From Alcanivoracaceae bacterium (GTDB taxonomy: Bacteria > Pseudomonadota > Gammaproteobacteria > Xanthomonadales > Marinicellaceae), in NCBI GenBank assembly GCA_016744455.1, contig JADGEI010000023.1:20584-59582 (forward strand): a stretch of DNA of 38,999 nucleotides, read 5' to 3'. Made by a program: the position numbers and the translations under genes. The first letter of the stretch is position 1. Every line of letters starts with the position of its first letter. Positions 18,357 to 26,340 of the stretch are shown here, piece by piece. The notes under the pieces were generated by a model. That model was not told the DNA's origin. It saw only the letters and a list, made by a program, of their open reading frames with translations, and made no database searches.

Positions 18357-21300
18357 TTATTCAAAATCGTCACGGAACACAAAGCTAGGGACTAAATTGA
18401 TAGGCATAAACATGGGTGTAACAAAATCAGATAGAGTTGTATTTCCATTTTCAAAATCCCTGATCAAATAAGCCAAGTTTAAGATTTCCTTGTTTCTATA
18501 GGTGTTTAAGATATTTTGAGCACCAGCTTGTGGTGTCACCTTGCCCGATAATGTCCAATCAGCTTGTTCTATATCGCTTGCCAATTGAATTTTTGTGCTT
18601 TCTGTCCAAAAGATTGCCATGCCATCATCAGTTGCTATTACAGCACCATCAGACAATTCTGATCCTATGCCACCATCAAGTACAGGTTCAGCTGATCCAA
18701 AGGCTATCACTGGATTAGCAGATAAATCTCCCTGTAATTGCATCACAGTATCGACTTGTCGCCATAAAATAATAGGCTCACCACTGTTACTAAATGCTGA
18801 GATTGGAGAATCATCTAACAGCGTATCGTTAGTCATCTGAACCGGAGGGTTCCAGAGGCCTTGAGTTTTAACTATGTGGAATAGTTCGCGATCATTGGCT
18901 GTAGCAAAATCTTGATCAGTATCCAATACCACTGACACTAACATTTCACCTTCAGTAAAACTGGCAGGTGACCATCCCAATGTGAAACTTAAATCATCTG
19001 CAACATTGTGTTCTGGTGTCCATGCTTGTGATGTTGAATCCCAAGAGCTACTGTGAATGGAAACGGTGTTAATTGTGTCTCCAAAGATATGAGAGCCATT
19101 GGCACGTTGCCAAAACACATGTAATTTATCGTTGTTATCTCGTTTAATGATAGGGCCAAAGTCATTGCTGTTGTTTGTAGTAATTTGCCCTGTTGTAATC
19201 AACAAATTGGTATTGGGATTAAATACCATATAATGTAATTCCAATCCATTAGCAAATGTGTCTAAATCATTGGTGGTCAGTGGTAAAAATTCTATACTTC
19301 TTTGGTAAACAATAACCAAGTTGCCATTATCGTCAAACTCAATGGCCGGAGCCATATCAGCATCGACATCATTGGTCAGTGTTTGAATTGCTCCCCAGTT
19401 TGAGCCATCCCATATGCGTAATTTAATATCACCTGATGGTCGATTCTGTCCAAGGGGTAATTCACTCCAAACAGCCGCGCCAAAGTCTTTATTAACAGCC
19501 ATGGACAATTGCCCATCAGCTGGCACCCAGCCTTGTGAACTCTGAGTCTTTGTTTGGAATCTTGCAGTACAGGTATCACCAAAGGGCCAATCATGGCTGG
19601 GATTAACACCCAGTCCAAGAAAGGACACTTTAGCCCCCACATTGACTTCTCCCCCAAGTTTATTCATATCAAAATTGGGCGAAAACTGAAATTCAATACA
19701 ACCAGATCCACCGCCTTCGATACTCACATTGGCCAATGATCGTAAAGGTTTTGGTATGGCATTAACACTAATTTGTGCTGAAAGATTGCCAGTTAATTGA
19801 CCAGTGCCCCATTTAATCTCACTGTTTTCACTGATAAAAGTTCCATCACCAGTTATCGTGGCATCAGCCTCACCCTTAATGCCAAAACTATTGATTAAAT
19901 TACATAATGCGCCACTTAACCCACAAACAGCAGGTGCTAAACCTGGAATTGCCGTAACAGGATTTAAAGTTTTCTGCCAGTTTAATCCTGAAAATTGTGC
20001 AGTTGCATCGCCATCGGTGGTTAAATCATCACAGGTCAAAGTGGTGGAATTATTACCATTAAGATCAAAGGAAAAAATCTTTCCAGCCAAATTGATGTTA
20101 GCTTGGGTACTTAAATCGCCATTACCTACCGACCCATCAGAATGAGCATTGGTATTGAATTCAGAACTAATTGAACCCGAGACTCCCCACAAACCTGTCA
20201 TTAATGAAAGCGTATCAACTGTTTGGGTGGTTTCTAATGATACAGGCCAGTCTAAAGTAGCTTCATAATTTATGACGCTATCACCAATGCTGCCGCTCCA
20301 TTCAGTGGACATGCCAGCCCAAGCAGGCACCGAGATTTTATTAGTATTGATTTCCCATTCTAATGAATCACCGCTTTGACTAATGGCCTTGGCTTTAATA
20401 CTCGTACCTGATTCACCTGCATCAAAATTCCAAGTGGTTTCTTCACCTGTTGCATCAATTGTTTCAGTTGTGCTGCCATAGGTGAACTCAATTTGGTGTG
20501 TTTCATCAGATTCTTTCCAATCGACTGTTACAGTGACACTGGTATTGACATTGACATCCAATAAATAGTATTTTTTTTCATCTAATTTTAGGTCTGTAAT
20601 CGCAGGTGATTTAGGATTAGATTGAAAATCAGCTGTTAATTCAGCTGTTACTGTGTCTTGGAAAAGCATGGTTGAATATTGATAATATAAATATTCGTCT
20701 GGTAAATTGGCTGGGTCAACCAGTTCTGGTTCATGACCCACATTGTGATAATCTAGTACAAAATGCTGTCCCATTTTTTCTAGCCATGATTGACTGTCTA
20801 GAATTGTTAATTCAGGGTTCCAATGTGTTGATGTCATTGGATCATATGCGGAATCTAGTAATTTAATTTTTTCAATATAACCCGATACATCAATGTCATC
20901 ATGACCATTTGTCCACTCACCCCAGAAACAATCTACATTTATTATAAAGTTAGAGTCATCTAGAACAGTTAATGTTGCTTCATCAATGGTTAATTCTAGC
21001 TCTAACTCTCCTACGGCAGTTACATTTCCTGTAATAGAATATGTTCTTTCAACCTCAATATTCCAGTTCATTTCATTGGGAGGTAATTGATTTAAAACGC
21101 TAGTGCACACTTCGGAATTATCAAATTCTTTGGTTATAACGCCTGAAATTTTATCTTTTCCCTGCCCAGTAACGCTACCATCACAATCTATATCAAGAAA
21201 ATTAGCATCTTGTCCATCGATTAACTCTACTTGCAGCGAGCCACTGCTATTAAAATTATCATAGGGATCTCCTCCATATTTTTCTGTACCACTAATTTCA

Positions 21301-21485
21301 TAGATTCCATTTAATTGTGTAAAGGCTACTCTGCCACTAGTGAATTGGGTTGAGATAGCGCAATCTTCAGGTAGTGGTTCTACTGGACAAGTGCCTTGGA
21401 TATTTGCAGAAGTGTGACAAGAAAATGTCAGGTTGACTAAAACTATAAACCATGCCAAGTAGAAAAAATTAAAACAGCCTTTCAT
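18357..21485 (-). CDS. Large secreted protein with C-terminal propeller-like repeats and F-x-D-D-F-E tail
   Basis: This is a 1042-residue exported protein I cannot assign to a named family. It has an N-terminal signal peptide (about residues 1-28) and then a Cys-containing beta-rich region with repeated GxLELELTIDEATLTVLDDS-like strands. The middle is Gly/Ser/Thr-rich (about 390-640). The C-terminal 380 residues hold repeats of the kind APAIEFDDNGNLVIVYQR, PIIKRDNNDKLHVFWQR and SPISAFSNSGEPIILWRQ, which look like blades of a beta-propeller. It ends VFRDDFE, the same tail as its operon partners. It is first in the leftward cluster and has a distinctive promoter with four TGTCA repeats directly upstream. 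Function is unknown; a binding or extracellular-matrix role is a guess. Confidence 0.8.
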   Translation of the reverse strand: MKGCFNFFYLAWFIVLVNLTFSCHTSANIQGTCPVEPLPEDCAISTQFTSGRVAFTQLNGIYEISGTEKYGGDPYDNFNSSGSLQVELIDGQDANFLDIDCDGSVTGQGKDKISGVITKEFDNSEVCTSVLNQLPPNEMNWNIEVERTYSITGNVTAVGELELELTIDEATLTVLDDSNFIINVDCFWGEWTNGHDDIDVSGYIEKIKLLDSAYDPMTSTHWNPELTILDSQSWLEKMGQHFVLDYHNVGHEPELVDPANLPDEYLYYQYSTMLFQDTVTAELTADFQSNPKSPAITDLKLDEKKYYLLDVNVNTSVTVTVDWKESDETHQIEFTYGSTTETIDATGEETTWNFDAGESGTSIKAKAISQSGDSLEWEINTNKISVPAWAGMSTEWSGSIGDSVINYEATLDWPVSLETTQTVDTLSLMTGLWGVSGSISSEFNTNAHSDGSVGNGDLSTQANINLAGKIFSFDLNGNNSTTLTCDDLTTDGDATAQFSGLNWQKTLNPVTAIPGLAPAVCGLSGALCNLINSFGIKGEADATITGDGTFISENSEIKWGTGQLTGNLSAQISVNAIPKPLRSLANVSIEGGGSGCIEFQFSPNFDMNKLGGEVNVGAKVSFLGLGVNPSHDWPFGDTCTARFQTKTQSSQGWVPADGQLSMAVNKDFGAAVWSELPLGQNRPSGDIKLRIWDGSNWGAIQTLTNDVDADMAPAIEFDDNGNLVIVYQRSIEFLPLTTNDLDTFANGLELHYMVFNPNTNLLITTGQITTNNSNDFGPIIKRDNNDKLHVFWQRANGSHIFGDTINTVSIHSSSWDSTSQAWTPEHNVADDLSFTLGWSPASFTEGEMLVSVVLDTDQDFATANDRELFHIVKTQGLWNPPVQMTNDTLLDDSPISAFSNSGEPIILWRQVDTVMQLQGDLSANPVIAFGSAEPVLDGGIGSELSDGAVIATDDGMAIFWTESTKIQLASDIEQADWTLSGKVTPQAGAQNILNTYRNKEILNLAYLIRDFENGNTTLSDFVTPMFMPINLVPSFVFRDDFE

Positions 21486-21514
21486 TTCATTGCTCTATTG
21501 ATAGTAAGTGGTAC

Positions 21515-21586
21515 ATACTAAAACAACATGATATTTGAATAATGACAAAACCCTGACAAGACCATGACAAGAGCCTGACATTGTCA
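21515..21586 (-). promoter_or_regulatory. Pho-box-like promoter: four TGTCA repeats at 11-bp period
   Basis: On the plus strand TGACA occurs at 21543, 21554, 21565 and 21576, an exact 11-bp period (TGTCA on the minus strand). The outermost unit also forms the palindrome TGACA-T-TGTCA (21576-21586). A -10-like TAGTAT (21520-21515) follows 21 nt after the last TGTCAT, leaving a leader of about 20-25 nt before ATG 21485. The half-site and spacing resemble the E. coli Pho box (CTGTCAT repeated every 11 bp). It shares 26 of 31 positions with the element at 7606-7636. The rest of the gap, 21587-21829, shows nothing I can name. Confidence 0.65.
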
Positions 21587-21829
21587 ATTAAACAATATAT
21601 TAATTAAAAGAACTGAAGAAACGCTGTTTTTATGGTTTGATTTTGAGCTAGTGATAATTGGTATTTTTTGAAACTAGAATAGTTTTCAATTGGTTTTTAT
21701 GATTTAGCTTAATGGGACTTATTAAGTAGTAAACCTCTTTTTCATTACCTTGAGTTTTTTAAATTTCAAAATTAAGTTGATAACATTTAACATTTATGGC
21801 ATTCTCAATATTTATTGGGTTAACTGTAG

Positions 21830-21862
21830 AAAAAAACCTTCTTAATATCTTTTGTATTAAGG
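21830..21862 (-). terminator. Terminator of the third winged-helix TPR gene
   Basis: On the minus strand CTTAATA (21861-21855), loop CAAAAGA and TATTAAG (21847-21841) form a 7-bp stem, followed by AAGG and a run of seven T. It lies 33 nt past the stop codon of the gene ending at 21895. Confidence 0.65.
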
Positions 21863-21894
21863 CTAATTGTATTAACTATCAATTAAATTAAGCT

Positions 21895-24162
21895 TTAATC
21901 AGGATTTTGAGCATTAAGTAATATTTTTTCTAATAAGTGTTGGTTCTCAGATAACCACATCTCTTTCGCGATTTGTTTTGCATGCAAAGCGAGTTCGAGG
22001 GATTTTTTATAGTTCTTCTTGTGGTAGCTGATTTCGGCTCGTGCAATTAAATACGGGTAATTCTTTTTATAAGATTCGGGTGTTTTTTCAAGGTATTTTT
22101 CGGCAGTATCCACATCAGTAGTGATGTGTAAATGAAAGTATTCATTATATATTTCATTATACAATTTCGGATGGTCTATTTTTATTGCATATTCTAAGCT
22201 TTGATTGAGGAATGTTAAGGCTTTTTTTAATTGGCCCATTTCTTTTTTTAGAGTAGCTGAATATAAATGAGATACAGCTTTAAATAACAGGTAGTTACTT
22301 ACAATAGACATTTGATGGCAATCATTTAAGTATTTTTCAGCTTCTTTAAATTGTTTATTGTTAGTTGCAATACTACCCATCATACATAGGGTTTCAATTT
22401 GTTTCTTATCTTGTTTTAATTCTTTTGCAATGTTTAGGGCTTGGATACTTTTATTTAAGGCTAAGCTGTAGTTTTTCATGGAATTTGCAATTTCGCTTTC
22501 CAAAGTATAGGCAAAGTATAAAGTATTGATTTCATTTTCGCTCAAAGCTAATTGTGTCATTAAATCTGCATGCTCAAGGGCTTTGGCAAGATTACCTAAC
22601 TCAATTAGGCTGTAGGCGATTTGTGAATGAGCTCCAATAATATTAATTGGATCTTTCATAACTTTGGCAATACCTAATCGTTGTTTTGCGTATTCATATG
22701 AAGCATTATAATTACCCAGTCTTCTATAAATAGTACCTAGTGACGCACTAGCGCTGTGTATGCCAGTGTTGTCGTTGATTGTTTCATAAATTTTTAAAGC
22801 TTTAGTTAAAAATTCTTGTGAAAGAGACAGTTCGCCTTTTGTTAAATAAATATCACCTAATAAATCATAAGATAATGCTATTTTTTGTGGTATATCAAGG
22901 TCTTTAAATAGTGTGACGGCTTGTTGAGCTCTAATTATTGCATTGTCTAGTTCAAGAGTATCTTTGTCAATTTTTGTGAGCCCTAACAAAGTCAGTCCCT
23001 TGAGAATAGGGTGAATGGCTGTATTATTAATTAGTTGATTAAACGTCGATTTGGCTTTTTCGAGCTGTGAGGTACGGTAATAAGCTTGACCAAGCACTAA
23101 CTGAGCTTGAAATAGTATAAGGTTGTTGTTGCTTAATTGGATTACAGATAAAGCTTGGGCTATCGCAGCATTGTAATTAGATAAATGGTATTCTGCTTGT
23201 GCCAAGGCAATACGTGACAGTATAAAATCGGGGTCTTGCTGTAAACAAATTTCAAAAAAGTTCTTCGCCTCATTTACTAGTTGATTATCCAAAGCATTTT
23301 GCCCCCTAATATAATTTTCGACAATAAAGGAATCGTCATGAGTTAAGGGTTTGAAATTATTTTCGCATAAACTGCTTTCGATAAGGGTGTGATTACACAC
23401 CCAATTATTAACTTTATCTACTGCAATAGATAAGTCATCCATCACTACGTTAAATTCAGAACGAATTATGTTTTTTTCTTTGTAGGTTAAATAAAGCGTA
23501 TTCTCTTCTTGCCTAGCGACAATGACATTGTCAGTATCTGTATTGATTTCTCTATTTTGAATAAAATTAATCGGCAATGAATTATCAGAATAGCTTAACA
23601 GTTGATTAAAATAAGAAGTAAGTCCATTAACTTTCCAATCATTTTCTAATGGCTGTGGGTTTTCCATTATAAAATTAATTTTTACATTTTTTGATGGATG
23701 AGATTCATCACTTGTTTTTGAAGAATTAGTTTCTTTAGAATGAATTATCTGTTGTTGTGCGAAATAATATCCAAGGGCCAAAATAATCAATACTCCAGTA
23801 ACTATTTTAACGATTAGAGTAATGTTGTGGTTTTTATTATTTTTTATAGTCGAATCAATAGTGGCAATAAACTGCAATCCAAAACCGTGTATAGTACGGA
23901 TGATTTCACCTTGTTTTTTATTGTCATTTAAGGCTGAACGTAGTTTGCTAGCGGCATGAGCAAGAACATTTTCTGATGCAAAGCTTCTATCCCATAATTT
24001 ATCTAATAGTTCATTTTTTGACACAGCTCTTTCACGATTTTCAATTAAATATAACAATAAGTCGTAAGATTTCTTTTGTAAATGGACTAAATTTCCATTT
24101 ACAAATAATTCTCTAGTCACTAAATCAACAATGATTTTATTAAATTGAATTTTTTGATTCAT
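21895..24162 (-). CDS. Winged-helix transmembrane TPR regulator, copy 3
   Basis: This 755-residue protein has the same architecture as the tandem pair at 8457-12991. An OmpR/CadC-type winged helix covers residues 1-103 (LQKKSYDLLLYLIENRERAVSK, FASENVLAHAASKLRSAL, IRTIHGFGLQF), and one transmembrane helix lies near 113-135 (ITLIVKIVTGVLIILALGYYF). An extracytoplasmic TPR-rich region runs from about residue 265 to the end (AKNFFEICLQQDPDFILSRIALAQAEYHL, ALEHADLMTQLAL). The wing is closer to the classical GFGLQF form than in the other two. The gene is divergent from the beta-helix operon (308 bp between) and lies upstream of the secreted-protein cluster on the same strand, separated by its own terminator. 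The start ATG 24162 has GAG nearby. A role as regulator of either neighbour is inferred from position. Confidence 0.87.
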   Translation of the reverse strand: MNQKIQFNKIIVDLVTRELFVNGNLVHLQKKSYDLLLYLIENRERAVSKNELLDKLWDRSFASENVLAHAASKLRSALNDNKKQGEIIRTIHGFGLQFIATIDSTIKNNKNHNITLIVKIVTGVLIILALGYYFAQQQIIHSKETNSSKTSDESHPSKNVKINFIMENPQPLENDWKVNGLTSYFNQLLSYSDNSLPINFIQNREINTDTDNVIVARQEENTLYLTYKEKNIIRSEFNVVMDDLSIAVDKVNNWVCNHTLIESSLCENNFKPLTHDDSFIVENYIRGQNALDNQLVNEAKNFFEICLQQDPDFILSRIALAQAEYHLSNYNAAIAQALSVIQLSNNNLILFQAQLVLGQAYYRTSQLEKAKSTFNQLINNTAIHPILKGLTLLGLTKIDKDTLELDNAIIRAQQAVTLFKDLDIPQKIALSYDLLGDIYLTKGELSLSQEFLTKALKIYETINDNTGIHSASASLGTIYRRLGNYNASYEYAKQRLGIAKVMKDPINIIGAHSQIAYSLIELGNLAKALEHADLMTQLALSENEINTLYFAYTLESEIANSMKNYSLALNKSIQALNIAKELKQDKKQIETLCMMGSIATNNKQFKEAEKYLNDCHQMSIVSNYLLFKAVSHLYSATLKKEMGQLKKALTFLNQSLEYAIKIDHPKLYNEIYNEYFHLHITTDVDTAEKYLEKTPESYKKNYPYLIARAEISYHKKNYKKSLELALHAKQIAKEMWLSENQHLLEKILLNAQNPD

Positions 24163-24470
24163 TACTCAAATTTTGAATAGGGGTTTATGCATTTTAATAG
24201 AGGCTCTTAAATGTTCCATGACTTGTTGTAATAACTCTAATATAACAGAAAAACCTAAAAGCACCCACTTTGTTAGCCTCTAATTACAAATTAATGATTG
24301 GGATTAAATTAAATTTCATTTGTTCAATAAAATATTAACTTCCCATCTCTTTGATTTTAAAGAAAAATATTGAGTGCATAAAAAACTAAAAAAAAACTAT
24401 GAAAAAATTAAGGACTAATCTTGCTTGATTTTTTATTCTAAAAGCCGTTTTAATATTTTCAAAAATACTT
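24163..24470. other. Divergent intergenic region with inverted repeat
   Basis: This 308-bp, very AT-rich spacer separates the third regulator (-) from the beta-helix operon (+). TTAATAGAGGCT (24194-24205) and AGCCTCTAATTA (24275-24286) form an inverted repeat matching at 10 of 12 positions, about 70 bp apart, and could be operator halves. I see no TGTCA repeats here and no convincing -35/-10 pair. Confidence 0.35.
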
Positions 24471-25451
24471 ATGAAAAATTTACTTTTTATTCTCTTCGTT
24501 ATAAGCAGTAATGGAGCGTGGGCAGTCGATGGAGTTATAGAAATTAATCAGGCGTGTGCTGTAAATACGGGATGTTTCAGTGGTGATGTTGCAGGTTTTC
24601 CAATACAAATAGATGGAACGGCTGGAAGCAGCTATATATTAACTAGTAATTTGAACCTAGCCAATATTAATAATAATACCCATGGCATTGTTATCGAAAC
24701 TTCTGATATCGAAATAAACTTAAACGGGTTCTCAATAATTGGTGCTAACTGTGCGAACGATGTTAATGTTAACTGCTTACCTGCTACAGGGTCAGCTAGA
24801 GGAATTTTCACATTAATTTCAATCGCTAAACAAGTTTCTGTCACAAACGGTAATATCGTTGGCATGGGATCCAATGCTATACACCTTGGTAATCAATCGA
24901 AAGTATCGGATTTGTTAATACGATGGTGTGGTTCAGGTATACAAGTTGGTGCTGGATCAGTTGTTGAGTCAAATACTGTTATTGCAACAGAAGCCAATGG
25001 AATTTCATCTTTTGGTAATAACATTAGAGTGGTTGATAATACCATAATTAATAATGCAATGGATGGGATTCGACTAGATACAAATTACAACTTTATTAGT
25101 CACAATATAGTTGCTGAGAATGGGTCAATAGGTATCAAAGTCAATGATTACAACACAATAACAAACAATCAAGTAAATTTAAATCAATCTCAAGGCATTC
25201 TTATAAGAAATAATTCACATGTTGCTGATAATTCAATAAGTTCCAATTTAATAAACGGTGTTTTCTCTCTAGGAAATCACAATAAAATTCTACAGAATAC
25301 AATTATAGATAATGGCTCATTAGGTATCAATATGCCTGGTTCTACCAGTGTTTACCAAAATAATTACATGCATAACAATACGTTAGGTTCAGTATCATTG
25401 AGTATTACAAATCTTGGCGGAAATTTCTGTCATGACCAAATTTGCCCCTAA
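24471..25451 (+). CDS. Secreted right-handed parallel beta-helix protein 1
   Basis: This 326-residue exported protein has a signal peptide (ending NGAWA) and the N-terminal cap VDGVIEINQACAVNTGCFSGD. Beta-helix coils follow, recognisable by short repeats of the N-T-I-I-N-N-x-x-x-G-I type (HNIVAENGSIGIKV, DNTIINNAMDGIRL). The end NFCHDQICP carries a second Cys pair. The Cys pairs at both ends probably lock the helix caps. Right-handed beta-helix proteins are often polysaccharide lyases or adhesins, but I see no catalytic motif. It is the first gene of a plus-strand operon of four; the next gene begins 27 bp downstream. Confidence 0.85.
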   Translation: MKNLLFILFVISSNGAWAVDGVIEINQACAVNTGCFSGDVAGFPIQIDGTAGSSYILTSNLNLANINNNTHGIVIETSDIEINLNGFSIIGANCANDVNVNCLPATGSARGIFTLISIAKQVSVTNGNIVGMGSNAIHLGNQSKVSDLLIRWCGSGIQVGAGSVVESNTVIATEANGISSFGNNIRVVDNTIINNAMDGIRLDTNYNFISHNIVAENGSIGIKVNDYNTITNNQVNLNQSQGILIRNNSHVADNSISSNLINGVFSLGNHNKILQNTIIDNGSLGINMPGSTSVYQNNYMHNNTLGSVSLSITNLGGNFCHDQICP

Positions 25452-25478
25452 TCAAATCACTTTAAAGAGGAGAAAATC

Positions 25479-26330
25479 ATGAAAATAAGACAATCAAAAA
25501 TAGTAGCTGTTATAACCTTGTTACTACTTTTTGTCATGCAAGTACGGGCCGTTGATGGGGTTGTTGAAATTAATCAAACCTGTGCTATTCAGACGGGATG
25601 TTTTGGCGGTGACACATCAGGATTTCCAATTCACATCCAAAGTATCTCTACAGCTAAAAGTTTTAAATTAACCAGTGATTTAATACTTCCAAATGAAAAC
25701 ACTACTGGAATTTCTATTCTAACTTCAAATGTGAATATTGATTTTAATGGCTTTATGATTGCTCGTGCGGGTTGTGAAAATGGTTCGTGCAATATACTCG
25801 TCGGTTCAGGTGTGGCAATTACAGCTGGAAACACTATTGATAATATACAGATATACAATGGTACAGTTTCAGGCATGGGTGATAATGGTATTAGAATAGT
25901 GGGAGAATTCAACATTATCCGAAACATGAGAGTATTTTACAGTGGTGATGATGGGATTGATTTTGGTAGTAATGGTATCGTTGAAAGAAATATTGTTTCT
26001 AAGAATAATGATCAGGGAATCGTATTGGATAATAGTAATACAATTATAAACAATGTGGTTTCACATAATGTTGATATTGGAATTTTTGCAAGTAGTTCAA
26101 ATTTTATTATACAAAATACAGTAACTAATAATGACAGAGGTATTTTTGCAAATTCAAATAGTCATATTATAGCAAATACCATCAGTAACAACATGCAAGA
26201 AGGGTTGGTTTTGGGTAGCACTACGTCAGCTTACAGTCGAAATGTAATCACTAACAACCTTACTGGAACAGTATCTGGTGGTACCAATCTTGGTAATAAC
26301 CTTTGTAACACTAACACTGTATGTCCATAA
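25479..26330 (+). CDS. Secreted right-handed parallel beta-helix protein 2
   Basis: This 283-residue paralogue of its neighbour has a signal peptide (ending MQVRA), the cap VDGVVEINQTCAIQTGCFGGD, the strand SFKLTSDLILPNENTTGI, beta-helix coils (NTIINNVVSHNVDIGIFA, NFIIQNTVTNNDRGIFA), and the closing NLCNTNTVCP. It is the closest intact relative, by eye, of the pseudogene at 7670. A strong Shine-Dalgarno sequence AGAGGAG (25466-25472) lies 6 nt before ATG 25479. The next gene's Shine-Dalgarno sequence overlaps its stop codon. No catalytic residues are recognisable, so the role could be structural or carbohydrate binding. Confidence 0.87.
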   Translation: MKIRQSKIVAVITLLLLFVMQVRAVDGVVEINQTCAIQTGCFGGDTSGFPIHIQSISTAKSFKLTSDLILPNENTTGISILTSNVNIDFNGFMIARAGCENGSCNILVGSGVAITAGNTIDNIQIYNGTVSGMGDNGIRIVGEFNIIRNMRVFYSGDDGIDFGSNGIVERNIVSKNNDQGIVLDNSNTIINNVVSHNVDIGIFASSSNFIIQNTVTNNDRGIFANSNSHIIANTISNNMQEGLVLGSTTSAYSRNVITNNLTGTVSGGTNLGNNLCNTNTVCP

Positions 26331-26340
26331 GGAGCTTGTT

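Noticed and set aside
16511-20145. Plus-strand open frames inside the secreted-protein cluster
   Set aside because: They mirror the repeat composition of the minus-strand genes and have no independent start signals.
26278-26340. Longer N-terminus for the Calx-beta protein
   Set aside because: It would overlap the preceding gene by 53 bp without a ribosome site, whereas ATG 26341 has AAGGAG six nt upstream.
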